Source of the DNA: Sesamum alatum
Lineage: Eukaryota; Streptophyta; Magnoliopsida; Lamiales; Pedaliaceae
Assembly: GCA_034509735.1 (NCBI GenBank)
Contig: JACGWO010000006.1
Location: 35,705,141-35,769,140, forward strand
Direction of reading: 5' to 3'
Length of the DNA: 64,000 nucleotides
Shown here: one piece after another, positions 36,317-47,738 of the stretch
Layout of the letters: every line of letters begins with the position of its first letter
Position numbering within the stretch: the first letter of the stretch is position 1
Position numbers and translations under genes: made by a program
The notes under the pieces: generated by a model
What the model was told of the DNA's origin: nothing
The model's database searches: none
The model's input: only the letters and a program-made list of their open reading frames with translations

Positions 36317-38167
36317 TCAGTGATCGTGATGTTTCAAACAAGAAGGGGGGTTTTTGGTGAAAATAGTAGAAAATATGGGGGGAGGAAGTAGTATTAATTA
36401 GTTTTATCTTATGTGTATTTCCCGTAGTCTCTGGAGTTTTGCTTTCTAAGTACAGTTTATAAATTAAATTAATGAGTCTCTAACTACATTTCGTAATGGT
36501 TTAGTGATTCCAATTTGAATAATATGTCATCAAAATTAATTAAATTGTAAGATTTACGTCATTTGTAATAACTACAAAGCATGAGTTGTTGAGTATTAAT
36601 AAGGTCCGACAATCAAGGAGTGTATTATTTGGATGACTACTCGAGATTACTAAAACATTTTTCAACAAGCTGTCTGAATTCATTTTAATCAAGGAGCGTA
36701 TTATTTGGATGACTAGAGATTACTAAAACATTTTTCAATTGTGCAAGTAAAAAAGATGGCTTATTTTATTAATCAAAAAGTATAAGTATGTTCTCCTTCA
36801 TTCCAAGGGGTTAGATTTAGAGGGGAATAGAAATCGAAAGAGGTCTAGTTCGTTTATATGTATTGAGAACTGAAATTTTATTTTATTTATAAAATAAATA
36901 AAATTATTTATTTTGTTTAATATCAATTTAAGATCCAAATTATAGCATTAAAAACAATTTTGATTCTTAAAAGCATTTTATTTTGCAAAATATATGTGTG
37001 TTAGGATTGGAAAGTAATTCTTTTAATAAAGAGAACAAGTTATTTTACATCATAAAAATGAATATATTAATGGTAATTAATGCTTGTTGATAACTTGAAT
37101 AAGTTGGTCAGCTTTTAATCAAGTAAAGTTGAGGTTGTATATGAATTTGAGGTTATGGATTCAAGACTCATTGGACGTGTTATTTTGTGTGAATTTATTA
37201 TAATTTATTTTATATATAATATTTATTGATATACTGTTTGAATCGTTGTTCATTTATTGAAATATAGATCGATCATATTATTCTTGCTTTTATTAAAAAT
37301 AAAATAACTTGAATAAGCAGAAAATATTTAATTTAAGGAAGGAGAGTGATTGGGTGCATGCAAAGTTTATATGACGACTTTTATGGGTCAGTTCAGTGAA
37401 CAACACCTACTAAAGTACCGTAGATATGAATGCAATAATTGTTATATGAATATATCACTTAGTTTAAGTTTTAAAGGATCACAGTCAATGTCATATCTCG
37501 ATTGATTTATCGACTTTCAAACATTTATATCAGAATTATGAAAATCACTTTGAAAATTTTCAAAATGAGTAATATTGGAAAAAAGTTGAGATTTGAGATA
37601 GTAGGGATGGATCAAGCATCATTGAAACGCCAATAACAATAATGAAATCCGGTCTTTAGTAGCCCAAGCGGTGCTTGCCTCGGGCGGGGGCCCATAAGAG
37701 GTTTATCTTGTACTCATAATTACATATTTGCAATTAATTGGCAGTACTTAATTATGCGTGCGGAAAATATAAAAGTTAATATTGATGTATTTAATTATAA
37801 CTATATATTAATGAAAAAAATTTATGACATCATATAGATTAAATATTAAAACCAAACGAGAAAAATTAAGATATAAAGTTGCAGTTACTAAATCAAATGT
37901 AAATTTGTAACGTTCATTCTTGAAATGATCTCTTACCTGAGTGTTGAGGTTGAGATCGATCTCACAATCAAAAAATCGTGAGTACAAGTTCTATGAATGT
38001 AGGTGTTTAGTATACTTTCAATAATAGTATGTCTATGTTGTTTCTTTATTTGATTTAGTGTTGTTGGTTGATTGAGATTGTGCGGATAGTTGTAAAAGTA
38101 TGTTGATTGCTTAAAAAAAAATGAATATATATATATATATATTTAAAAAATCTTTCATTCTTGAAGT
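36317..38167. other. AT-rich intergenic DNA with SINE-like fragments
   Basis: A short direct repeat (AATCAAGGAGTGTATTATTTGGATGACTA and its near copy, about 36611-36718) is visible. Two tRNA-derived SINE-like fragments are noted: about 37096-37300 (box B-like GGATTCAAGACTC) and about 37930-38121 (box B-like GAGTACAAGTTC, with an A-run at 38113). No gene is supported. Confidence 0.4.
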
Positions 38168-38172
38168 GCTAC

Positions 38173-38879
38173 TGTTGTTATTGGCCCATGACCCATTCGG
38201 TAGGCCCAAACTCACGAGCCCATTTGCCTCACCACCTTGGATGACTCACTCCCACCACAAATTGGTCCTGTCTGTCTTAGCCCATCCGCTGTCCAAGCCC
38301 ATACCCGTTTCGGCCCATCTTGACTCTTATTTAAAAACCTTGACCTAAGTTGTTTGGTCAGTCTTCTCTTTCCCTTCTAGGGTTTCTTCCGCCGCTGCTC
38401 TTCTCTCCCCTCTCTCTTTCTCACGCTGTTATGTCTCCTTGGTTTCCATCCATCCTTCCATAGTTCCGATGGCTTTGGAACTATGCTTCACCACATTCTT
38501 TCGCCTCTTGTCTCTCACATCTGTGTCGTATAAAAGGGGATTCATCCCTTTGTGTTCGAGACAAGTCAAAAACCGTGAGTATATAGTCGTGGCCTCTTCC
38601 CTACTTTTTTCTCCGATAAATCTCCCAGTGATTTTGTCTGTGTGACGGTCCTAAGTGGACTTTGACCTTTGTGGTGGTTTGAGTAATCGGTGGTGGGAGC
38701 CGGCCTTGTGTGTGGCCGTGAGTTCCCGGATCTTGGCTCCCTGAGCCGTAGATATTGTTAGGACCTTTCAATTTACAGTTTCATTTGTGTTTTGAAGTTG
38801 TAATTTGTAGTTTAGGTTCTTATCGGTGTTGTAATAGTAAGTTTGGATTCTGTATCCACTGGTGGATCACCACCCAATA
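38173..38879 (+). repeat. Copia 5' LTR
   Basis: Contains a TATAAAAGGGG-type box at about 38527-38537 (CGTATAAAAGGGGATTCATCC), a strong retroelement promoter sign, and CT-rich GCCGCCGCTGCTCTTCTC-like leader text. Close copy of 39868-40569, with scattered substitutions. Confidence 0.85.
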
Positions 38880-39328
38880 GTGGTATCAGAGCCGGTTTAT
38901 CCGGTTCTGGCCTCGGCATCCTCACGGTAAATTCTAACCCTATCTCCAATTACTGCTTTAAATACCTGCTGTGTGCGATATATTGCTTGCTTAGTGCTTC
39001 CGCGTTATTTTTCTGTTACTGGTATCTCTGTGATATCTCTAAGTCTGTCTCATATCTGTGTGATAAAATATTATCTGTGTGAGTTCGTCTGTTTTTCAAT
39101 TCGGTCTCTAATTATTTCTGTTGATTATCTATGTGATATTCCTACTATTAAATTTTTCCTGTTTACCGAACCTAGACCAAACCCTCTCTTCATTTCTCAC
39201 TTGGCCGGGTCCCTAAGACCGTCGGGTATCTGGTTGAGAATAGGACGAGGAACCTCTGATCATTACTCTGTTACAGTTGTTGATTATGCATCTATTGCAT
39301 CTGTTGTTACCATTACTGTTTCTTTGTC

Positions 39329-39867
39329 ATGGCTGGTTACAACTTGCTTCCATTTGATGGCAAAATTGATTTTACTATCTGGCAATAAAAAATGAAAGGA
39401 ATTTGAATTCAACAAAAAGTTTTCAAAGCAATTGATGGAAAATATGCTGATACTGTTAATGAGGAAAAGAAACTCGAAAATGATGAATTTTCTTACTTTT
39501 CTATTATTCTTAACTTATATGATGCTGTGATTTGAAAAGTAGGAAAACAAGAATCAGCTAGAGAGTTATGGAATAGGTTAGAAAAACCTTACACAGAAAC
39601 CTCATTACCTAGTAAGCTGTTTTTACTAGAAAAGTCTTTCAGATATAAACTGGATTTAACTAAGAAGATTGATGACAATATTGATGAGTTCACTAAGTTA
39701 ATTCAGGATATAAAACTTACTGGGGATAAGAACATTGATGATTATACCTCTATAGTATTGCTTAATGCCATACCAGATTCTTATGGTGATGTTAAAGCTG
39801 CCATTAAGTATGGTAGAGATAATGTAAATCTTGATACTGTTATCAGTGGTCTTATGGTGATGTTAAA
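39329..39867 (+). pseudogene. Copia gag remnant
   Basis: It reads MAGYNLLPFDGKIDFTIWQ, then an in-frame stop, a second stop a few codons later, and continues through KAIDGKYADTV, ELWNRLEKPYTETSLPSKLFL and LLNAIPDSYGDVKAAIKYGRDN. This matches the N-terminal gag (UBN2-type) region of copia elements. It ends where the 3' LTR begins, at a short duplication of TCTTATGGTGATGTTAAA. Confidence 0.8.
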
Positions 39868-40067
39868 TTCGGTAGGCCCAAATTCACGGGCCCATTTGCC
39901 TCACCACCTTGGATGACTCACTCCCACCACAAATTGGTCCTGTCTGTCTTAGCCCATCCGCTATCCAAGCCCATACCTGTTTCAGCCCATCTTGACTCTT
40001 GTTTAAAAACCTTGACCTGAGTTGTTTGGTTAGTCTTCTCTTTCCCTTCTAGGGTTTCTTCCGCCGC

Positions 40068-40113
<46 letters not shown>

Positions 40114-40569
40114 GCTGTTATGTCTCCTTGGTTTCCATCCATCCGTCCATGGTTCCGATGGCTTTGGAACTATGCTTCACCGTCTTCTTTCGCCCCTTGT
40201 CTCTCACATCTGTGTCGTATAAAAGGGGATCCATCCCTTTGTGTTCGAGACAAGTCAAAAACCGTGAGTATATAGTCGTGGCCTCTTCCCTACCCTTTTC
40301 TCCGATAAATCTCCCAGTGATTTTGTCTGTGTGACGGTCCTAAGTGGACTTTTGACCTTTGTGGTGGTTTGAGTAACCGGTGGTGGGAGCCGGCCTTGTG
40401 TGTGGCCGTGAGTTCCCGGATCTTGGCTCCCTGAGCCATAGATATTGTTAGGACCTTTTAATTTACAGTTTCATTTGTGTTTTGAAGTTGTAGTTTGTAG
40501 TTTAGGTTCTTATCGGCGTTGTAATAGTAAGTTAGGATTCTGTATCCACTGGTGGATCACCACCTAACA
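39868..40569 (+). repeat. Copia 3' LTR, 5'-truncated
   Basis: It aligns with LTR1 from TTCGGTAGGCCC to its end. It contains (CT)n at 40073-40111 where LTR1 has CTCTCCCCTCTC. It ends CACCTAACA next to the GCTAC target duplication. Confidence 0.85.
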
Positions 40570-40574
40570 GCTAC

Positions 40575-41280
40575 TATACATATAGGTAGTCATTTTACAT
40601 GTAGGTTTACGATACTATAGTAAAATAATAAAAAACACACCAAAAACCTCTTCACAAGCATACAATCCCAAGGATAATATATATGATATACTTGTTCGGG
40701 GATTTATTTAGACAATCTTCTATATATCCAGAATTTAGTTATGTTTTTATTTCAAATACTAAAAGAAATATGACTTGTTATTATATATGGTAAATTTTCA
40801 TGGTTAAAGATAAACAATGCGACGAATATTAATTAACTATGACTGCACAACGGCTATTAATCGTTGTTTCTGCTAAGGATGCCAAAACATTGGCTACAAC
40901 AAAAAACTATGGCAAATGTTTGGCTATAGATTTATAAACCATGGTGAATGTTGATTTACCATGATCAAAACTTAAGTTTGCATCGATTTTGTTTGACCGT
41001 GATAGATAATATTGATGTGCTATAATTTTTAAGCCGTAGTGATTTAATTTATAGTGTAGGGAAATAATCCTTTTTTGTTGTGAAATATCAATACTTTACT
41101 TTTGAATATTTTTTTCTGAAATTATTATTCCAATTTTTTTTTTAGCAAAAAAACTGTTATTCCAATTGATTAAATGACTTGATATTTCTAATTTTTAGGT
41201 TAAATTGCATTCTATTGTCCTATTGTTAAGGGGAACAAGTTAAGGACTCTAGGTAAAAGGGTAGTAAATTATAACCCATC
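40575..41280. other. Spacer containing a CACTA-like copy
   Basis: AT-rich. The segment 40800-41060 is a CACTA-like repeat related to 10985-11285 and 14570-14850 (shared CACAACGGCTATTAATCG, TTGGCTATAGATT and GCATCGATTTTG words). Nothing else is supported. Confidence 0.5.
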
Positions 41281-41914
41281 ATTCAGTAAAGGGAAAATTG
41301 CAAAATTTGTCCCGTATCTTAGGGGTTGGCGTTTTTAGTCCCGTAACTTTGACACTGGCAATTTTAGTCCTGTAACTTCTGAAAACGTAGCAATTTTAGT
41401 CCTCTGCCCAAATCTGGGTGAATTTGGCTGAATTTTGGACGATTTTACCCCTTTACAGCTTTAAAATGAGCATTTTAGTCCATTTCCATTTCTTTTGGCG
41501 TTTTATCACCCATGCTCCTTAGAAATGGTATCAGACTCTAGGTTTATTGAAGAAATACTTTTTTATATTACATATTGATATTTTATCCCTAACAGAGGAG
41601 ATTTTTAAAAATATGAAACCGAACGAAAGTTCGAGTTACATTGAAAACATGGAATATTTTCAGATTCTGAAAATACAGAAAACAGAATTTCTGATGGAAA
41701 TTCTTAAAACCATCACCAACAGTCCAAGGTTGGTCGATCCATCACTTCTTCCAAAGGAAGAAAAAAAAATGACATAGAAATCGCCATGTCCAACAAGCGC
41801 TACCTGAAAATGCGGTGAGACATCTGCAGAGAGCTGAGATCCATGGAAGAATCTTCTTCCCAGCCAGAAGATCCGGAATAGGTAGATTCCTGAAAAAATA
41901 CAGTTCTAAAAATA

Positions 41915-42301
41915 ATGATTAAAAGAACTGACTGGAGGGAACTTGAACCGGATGCCTCAAAGTACTTTCAAGACCTTAGGGAGGTCCAAAAGACAGTTCA
42001 AGACTATGGACATAGGTTAACCCATATACCTATGAAAATAGACCTCTTGAACTAAAAGATGGATGAGATCCTAAAGATCCTACCAGATCTACAGAAGGAT
42101 CCTACAGATCTCAAAGCTGAGGTCACAGATCTAAAAAGAAATCAAAGGAATACCCCTGAGACATCCAGATCTCATCAGGAACGCATCAGGGACGCCCTTG
42201 GACCGGTATCTTTCCTACATCAGAAGGGAAAGACGAAGGAGATCTCGAAGCCAAAGACACAAGAAGAACGAATCATCGAGATCATCAAATCCATAAACTA
42301 A
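41915..42301 (+). pseudogene. Pararetroviral small ORF, coiled-coil (virion-associated-like), interrupted
   Basis: The frame is open from ATG 41915 except for one in-frame stop at 42053-42055. It then reads through a heptad-rich Leu/Lys/Asp region (MDEILKILPDLQKDPTDLK) and a basic tail. It ends at TAA 42299-42301, overlapping the ATG at 42301. Coiled-coil form, size and position fit the small ORF that precedes the polyprotein in badna- and tungro-like viruses. The assignment is by layout, not by database match. Confidence 0.5.
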
Positions 42302-43172
42302 TGGAGATATCAAGAGTGGATCTATCGGATTTACAAGAGTTAGCTGAATCCTTTTCTCAACTAGGGATTGTGGATTTAATCAACATCCAAACCAATGAGG
42401 TCCTCCAGCTTTACCACCGCCGGAGGGAAGCACAGGCTCAAATGATCCTCCGCAATATCATCCAGTGAGAGAAGGTACAAATTTTCACACCAATGCTACC
42501 CCTACTTTCATAGGGACAAGATTGCGAGAAAACCCAGGAAGGAATCCAAGACGAGTGCCTGAAAACACACCATGGGCAAGGACCATGCTCCAGCCTTTAC
42601 ATCCATATGGCACTGTTCTCAACCTGGATGTTATCGACTTCCGAAACATCGAGAAGCTAATAGATGAATGAGTTGCAGTTATGAAAATTGCAGCAACTAA
42701 GTTGGAACTAGATAAGGATAACTTCATAAAGCTTTTGGAGTTAAGCTTGGAAGGGTCGGTAAAGATCGGATGGGATAACAACCCAGAAGAGACCAAAGCA
42801 AGCATCCTTGAAGAAGAGTCTAAAAGTGCAATCGCGGATAGACTTGGAAGGTTAATCAAGATTCACTTCATCGAAGATGGATACTTCAAAGGAAGCAGAA
42901 CAGAAAAGGCTAGGGAGATGGAGGCAGTTGAAGTAGACTCCTTCATCATCAGGCTCAGGCACCTCAGGGAGAACCCTGAGGAAATTGATAAGAGATTTGG
43001 ACAGCTAACAGTTAAAGCCCAAATAGCTGGCCAAGTTCAACGAGTTGATCTGGACACTGTCCAGAGCGCCATCATGAGTACCAAACTTGCTGCAAGCTCG
43101 TTATGGGACGACCTACTGGAACTAATTCAAAAGGCATCATCTTCGGTGATAGCCCGAGAATTAAGAGAATAG
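42301..43172 (+). pseudogene. Pararetroviral polyprotein N-terminal/coat-like remnant, frameshifted
   Basis: It opens at 42301, stops at TGA 42466-42468, and continues in another frame with an in-frame TGA at 42669-42671 before a long open stretch to 43172. The long part has a helical, charged region (with DKDNFIKLLELSLEGSV) of the kind found in the capsid part of caulimovirid polyproteins. No zinc knuckle (CCHC) was found. The movement-protein, protease and reverse-transcriptase regions are not seen. Confidence 0.5.
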
Positions 43173-44430
43173 GGCTCTAAACCTGCAATTAGAGAACATG
43201 GCTCTAAACCTGTAGCGGCAGATTCAAGTACTGCTTGCACAAGGCCATCGCCAGACTCTGGTGAAAAGGCAAAAGCTGAGTTTCAGGAAGTGCAAACTCC
43301 TGATAATTCAAGTCAATCCAGCACCTCTGGGGTTAAAGTGGAAGAGATTAACCTTAGGCCAATGACCGAAACCTCTAAGGTTAATACTAACAAGTCTTTA
43401 TCTTCTGTTTTCGCTTGGCAGGATTACCAGAGATCATGGGAAAAACTTATTTCCCGTAAAGGCATAAGCCCAGGCAAGACCATCGTAGATGCATTCGGAA
43501 GATATAACAGAATCTGGATGCTCGAAGGGTCTAAACCAGAAGAGGTACGAGAGTGGTATGATTTTGGAACTCTTGCTTCAGTTCATACTATGTCACCAAG
43601 CTTTCCGGAAATCTCAAAGCTTTTGGAATGGATCGGTGGGGCGGTATATGACGCATGACAAAACAATCCCTACCTTAAACGATGAGATAGTTTGGAGCTC
43701 AAGTTCATTTCCATAGCTCCAGAAATCATAGGAAAAGGGTCTCATCCAGCATTCCATTTCATCAAATTACAGAGACCAGATATGGTAGGATTCAACAGAG
43801 TCAATGCTGCCACAGGAAAGGCTCCCCTAGTGTCTTCTGTTAGTGAAGATGACATATCCACCAGAAGAGCATGGGGTTACTGGGTTTGTCTCACAGAGAT
43901 GGATAAAGTCAAGTGTCCGTTTAAAATATTTTCCAATAAATTAAATACATCATTCCTGTTAAACTCCATGACAGGAAAAAACACCGAGTTCGTAGAAAGC
44001 TTGTTTGAAAAGAAAAGAATGCTTGTATGAAAAAATAAGCTGCCTGCAACAGAGAACACAAGGAAGAAGGCATGCAATATGATGCATGTAGGACAATGGC
44101 ATGACCACCTATGCTCTTGTTGTGAGAAACAGGAAAAGCCCTTGTTCGGAACGAAGATTCGGGTAACTCAAAATAAACCCGAACCAAGACCAGAGAAGGG
44201 TAAAAGAAAGGATTTTTACAAAAGGAGGTAAAAACCTCAAGATGTGAAAAATCAAAAGGAAGACTGTCGGCAGAAGAAAACAAAAGTGCCAACAGTTAAG
44301 AAGACAAAGAACACCAGCTGGCAAGCACATGGTCGACAAGGCATAATGACCACAGCTGGAAAGTTGAAAGACAAAGTTGGTGACGAACGCAATGATGTCA
44401 CCCAAAAACAAGATTGAAGTCCGGGTTTGA
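43173..44430 (+). pseudogene. Pararetroviral 3' ORF remnant (unassigned), with stops
   Basis: A mostly single-frame stretch is interrupted by TGA 43656-43658 and another at about 43682-43684, and it stops near 44028. The visible order is a Ser/Lys-rich linker, a compact Trp/Phe-rich region (WEKLISRKGISPGKTIVDA) and a basic tail rich in Lys and Arg. Position after the polyprotein suggests the 3'-terminal inclusion/transactivator-type or ORF4-like protein, but I cannot assign it from motifs. Confidence 0.4.
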
Positions 44431-44444
44431 AGTCCGCAAGCTAT

Positions 44445-44453
44445 TATAAATAG
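44445..44453 (+). promoter_or_regulatory. TATA box of the pararetroviral promoter remnant
   Basis: TATAAATAG lies about 50 bp after a GATGTCACC-type motif (44392-44402) and is followed by a leader-like stretch with AATAAA signals about 180-220 bp downstream, the spacing expected of a pararetroviral full-length transcript. Whether it still works is unknown. Confidence 0.5.
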
Positions 44454-45121
44454 AGAGCTAGGAAGCAAATGGAGATCATCAGAAAAACTCCTCCAACTCT
44501 TCAGAAAAATAAATTGTGTCTTTAAATTCTCTAAGTGTTAGAATATCCAGTGTATGGGGTTATCCCCAACGAGTCAAGTCCTCTTATCCATGAGAGGCTA
44601 AATAGTTTTCTCTTCCGATAGAGGAATAAAATATCTATGTAATATTTCAAGTATTTCTTCAATAAAGTAAAGGCTTCTGTTCAATTTGTTTATCCAAAAT
44701 TCTATTAAGTCTCTATTCTGGGGTACTTTTACGCCCTAAGGTAGGAAACAAAATTGGGTTGTGTTGTTTGTTGCTGAAGGAGCCAAGTACCTGCGAACCA
44801 TCTACTGCGGTAGTGTGGTTGGAAAAGAGCCGTAAAAATGAGGACTTGGAATACCTGGTGGCAAGGCGGTCAAAACCAGGTATGAATTTATAGAGGCTTA
44901 ATTTTATTTCGGAAGCATGTTGGGGCTTACTAAGAGCATGTGCTGGACTATGGAACTTTTTCCATCAAAAGGGCAAAATGATCATAAAATGGGCTAAAAG
45001 ACCAAAACTGCAAACATTTGAAAGATACAGGACCAAAATCGCCATACCGAAAGTTAGAGGACTAAAATTGCCAACCCCCTAAAGATACAGGACCAAAATT
45101 GCAATAAGCCCATTTAGTAAA

Positions 45122-47738
45122 TTTTAGCAATTAGAGGTCCAATCAGCAAAGTTTTATAATTCAACGGAATTGCTTGTATGGAAGAAATAGGATTTCCAAA
45201 ACTGGAGTTTTTATTGATGAAACATCCAATCAACCCCTATAGCCATGCAAGCAATGACTAAATTGCACTTTAAGTCTTGTATGTCAGAAATTGGCATTTT
45301 AAGGACTGCATTACAAAGGATTGATAATTAAACAATTTTCGTGAACTTGTTGTCCAGTCTGTGAACAATATTTTGGACTGTTTTTTGTGAAGTTAGAATG
45401 TGATGCGCTTTACATTATTTTGTATATCATCTTTATTCCAACATTTTTATCACATTACCATATTTATTTATCTTAGAACTTTGTTATTTCTATTTTTATA
45501 ATGATGTTAGCTTATACTGTTGCAAATCAATCAGATTGGCATTATGCCTACAGCTTATTTACCAAGTAAAAATAAGGTACTAATACACATAAGCAGATGA
45601 AATTGCACAAAATCAATGAATTATGTGTATTTAATCGTCAGCCTTTGTAATTTCAGTTCTTAAAATACCAACCCCTAACTTATGGGGAATAAAATGTGCT
45701 TTCAGTCATCGCTTGCGTGACTACATTGGGATGATCTTGGTTAGTAAAATCCCAATTTAACAAACTCTAATTTGGTTTACGTCAGCAACTTCGGACGAGT
45801 TAGAAACTTCGGTGATCAAAACCCTCTAATTACTAAAAAGTATTGAATTATAGGTTATAATTCGTTATCCCGCAACTAGACACCTTAATAAGCCAACCAT
45901 AACATACATGACAATAAATGCTTTTTGTCCTATTGTTTCATCTATACCATATAAAAAAACAAAGCCCTCTATACTCACTAGCGACGGTTAATGAACCGTC
46001 ACATCATTTTTAAATATGACATTATACCCCCTATTTAGATAATTTTAAAAATTAATTATAATTACTTTTTTTCTTACAAAAGTGCCTCACCGACACTTTA
46101 ACACTACTATATAAATTCTTCTGTTGTGTCGATAATATCTTAGATTAATTTCCTTTTATTTCTTTATCTCTTTTTCTTTTGTAAATGTGATTTGTTGGTT
46201 TATATTTTATTCTATTTTATAATATATTTTCAAACGTAACGAAATATTTATTACATACATACAAAAACGACGTGCCACAATAACTAGTGATTAAAAGAAA
46301 AAACATGAGAAGCACCGAAAAGATAGCTTCAAATTAACTACTGGTCGTTGACCGATCGAGGAAGAGACGAAGGGAAAAGATGGATGATGGTCTGAACAAT
46401 CTCGTACTAAAGCACATGACTCTGATGGAAGCTGTGTTCGGCTTTAGTGAAAACCATTCAATCTTCTTCCTACAGTTGCATAAACTGCCATTCAAATGTT
46501 CCAATTTGTATTCTAAGGATAAAAGCATGCAACTTTCCAGCAACACACTTGTGCTGTACCACATGATGTGCTGCATTTTTCCTACAATTTCATAGCCACC
46601 ATAGACTAGCTACTACCCTACCCTAGTATTGGACGAGAGCTTGACTGTCTGATCAAGTTCAAGTATTAGACATTCGTATGAAGTATTGAATTATGTATGA
46701 GGGTAGAAAAGTTCTTTCACTTGATCGGACATAACGACTTTGATTTTTAATTAAAAAAAGGGGTGTGTTGTCATTTGAGATGACGATTTGCCTTAATTTT
46801 GCAAATCTTTCTATTTTTGTGGTAATCTTATAATTTTTTTATAATACTTGTATAAATAAGCCGACCAAGAGACACTTAAAGTCGATAGCTGCAATTTTCT
46901 CTCTTGAAATCATGTCCTAATTAGCCTCTAGATAGTTTGCTTTTGGTAAACAGAAATGAAAATGTAAATCTATACCATATTATTAAGGGATTACATTTTT
47001 TCATATCTTTTTTTTTTATCTGTCAATTTATACTATTCTAAATATTTAATTTATTTATTAACTTCCCGCTCTTCCATTCTTCTAACCTCCAAATTGTCTA
47101 CTCTTGTCAACTTCCACTAACATTAATTTGTTGTGACTTCCTTATTTTTATTTTAGCATTTTTAACTTCTTTATTTTATATATATTTTGAAAAATAAAAT
47201 TAATTTTTAAAATGTGATTATGCACACTCATTTGAGTATGCCACATATACTAGTAATAATTAAATAGCGGGTTAATGGCATATTTGATCCTGTGATTATT
47301 GTCTTTTGCCATTTTACTCTTATAACTTCTAGGATAGCAATTTACTTATATGTATTTTTAATTTTTGCGATATTAGTACAAAAATTGATTGAAATTTTAA
47401 AGTTGGCCGAAAAGTAATGTCACTCTCTGAACAATTTTCATCACTTTCAAACCAACACTTAAGTTCCAGTAAGTCCTAAAATGACAAAAGGTAAAAATGT
47501 ATAGACTAAATTGATACCAAAGTAAGTTATATAAGAAACTAAAATGTCAAATGACTATAATTATAAGAGTAAAATGCAATTAAACTTTAAATTGCAAAGA
47601 CTTGATCATATTATATTTTATATATATATATAGAGAGAGAGAGAGAGATGATTGTGTGAGGTGTGAACTACATATATATATATATATATATATTCATGCA
47701 AGAACTAACAGTTCCTTCCACAACTGAAGAGGAAAAAA
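45122..47738. other. Intergenic DNA upstream of the OVATE gene
   Basis: A 71-codon ORF at 46380-46595 has no recognisable domain and an overlapping ORF on the other strand. A weak foldback repeat lies at about 47270-47600 (TTTTGCCATTTTACTCTTATAA left, TTATAAGAGTAAAATGCAATT right). GA and TA microsatellites at 47631-47692 lie just upstream of the OVATE start. Confidence 0.45.
47270..47600. repeat. Short foldback MITE
   Basis: ATTTTACTCTTATAACTTCT on the left is inverted at the right as ATTATAAGAGTAAAATGCAA. The middle words GTACAAAAATTGA and TAAATTGATACC also face each other. About 330 bp. Target duplication not resolved. Confidence 0.5.

Larger units (their letters stand above)
38168..40574 (+). 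mobile_element. Internally deleted Ty1/copia retrotransposon with 5-bp target duplication
   Basis: LTR1 spans 38173-38879 and starts TGTTG. A 3' LTR-like copy at 39868-40569 ends AACA. The direct repeat GCTAC flanks the whole element (38168-38172 and 40570-40574). A tRNA-Met-type primer site, TGGTATCAGAGCC, begins at 38881. The internal part is only about 0.99 kb and has a gag remnant. LTR2 has lost about 22 bp at its 5' end and carries a long CT microsatellite (about 40073-40111) absent from LTR1. Protease, integrase, reverse transcriptase and RNase H are missing. Confidence 0.9.
41525..44950 (+). other. Endogenous pararetrovirus (Caulimoviridae-like) remnant, no reverse transcriptase seen
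   Basis: TGGTATCAGA (41526-41535), the tRNA-Met primer site used by Caulimoviridae, begins the insert. Three coding zones follow, each broken by stops or shifts, with an overlapping stop/start (TAATG at 42299-42303) of the kind used by this family. A TATAAATAG box (44445-44453) and downstream AATAAA signals (44625-44630 and 44661-44666) look like the viral promoter and leader. No protease, reverse transcriptase or RNase H motif was found, so the central polyprotein is absent. Every frame is broken; the copy is a fossil. Confidence 0.7.
41281..45121 (+). mobile_element. 3.8-kb element with long terminal inverted repeats enclosing pararetroviral DNA
   Basis: The element runs 41291-45111. Flanking ATTCAGTAAA (41281-41290) and ATTTAGTAAA (45112-45121) form a 10-bp target duplication with one mismatch. 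Terminal inverted repeats of about 150-220 bp pair well: CCCGTATCTTAGGGGTTGGCG (left) against the inverse of CCAACCCCCTAAAGATACAGG (right), and CTTTTGGCGTTTTATC-type segments further in. Between them (about 41525-44950) is pararetrovirus-like DNA. The long inverted repeats and duplication length suggest a Mutator-like non-autonomous element. Its relation to the viral insert (capture, or later integration into it) is open. Confidence 0.75.

Noticed and set aside
38121..38645. ORFs inside the copia LTRs
   Set aside because: They fall in LTR sequence repeated at 39868-40569 and do not match retrotransposon proteins.
46380..46595. 71-aa ORF upstream of the OVATE gene
   Set aside because: No recognisable domain; an equally long ORF runs on the opposite strand; lies in AT-rich DNA. 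Kept only as a note in the intergenic entry.
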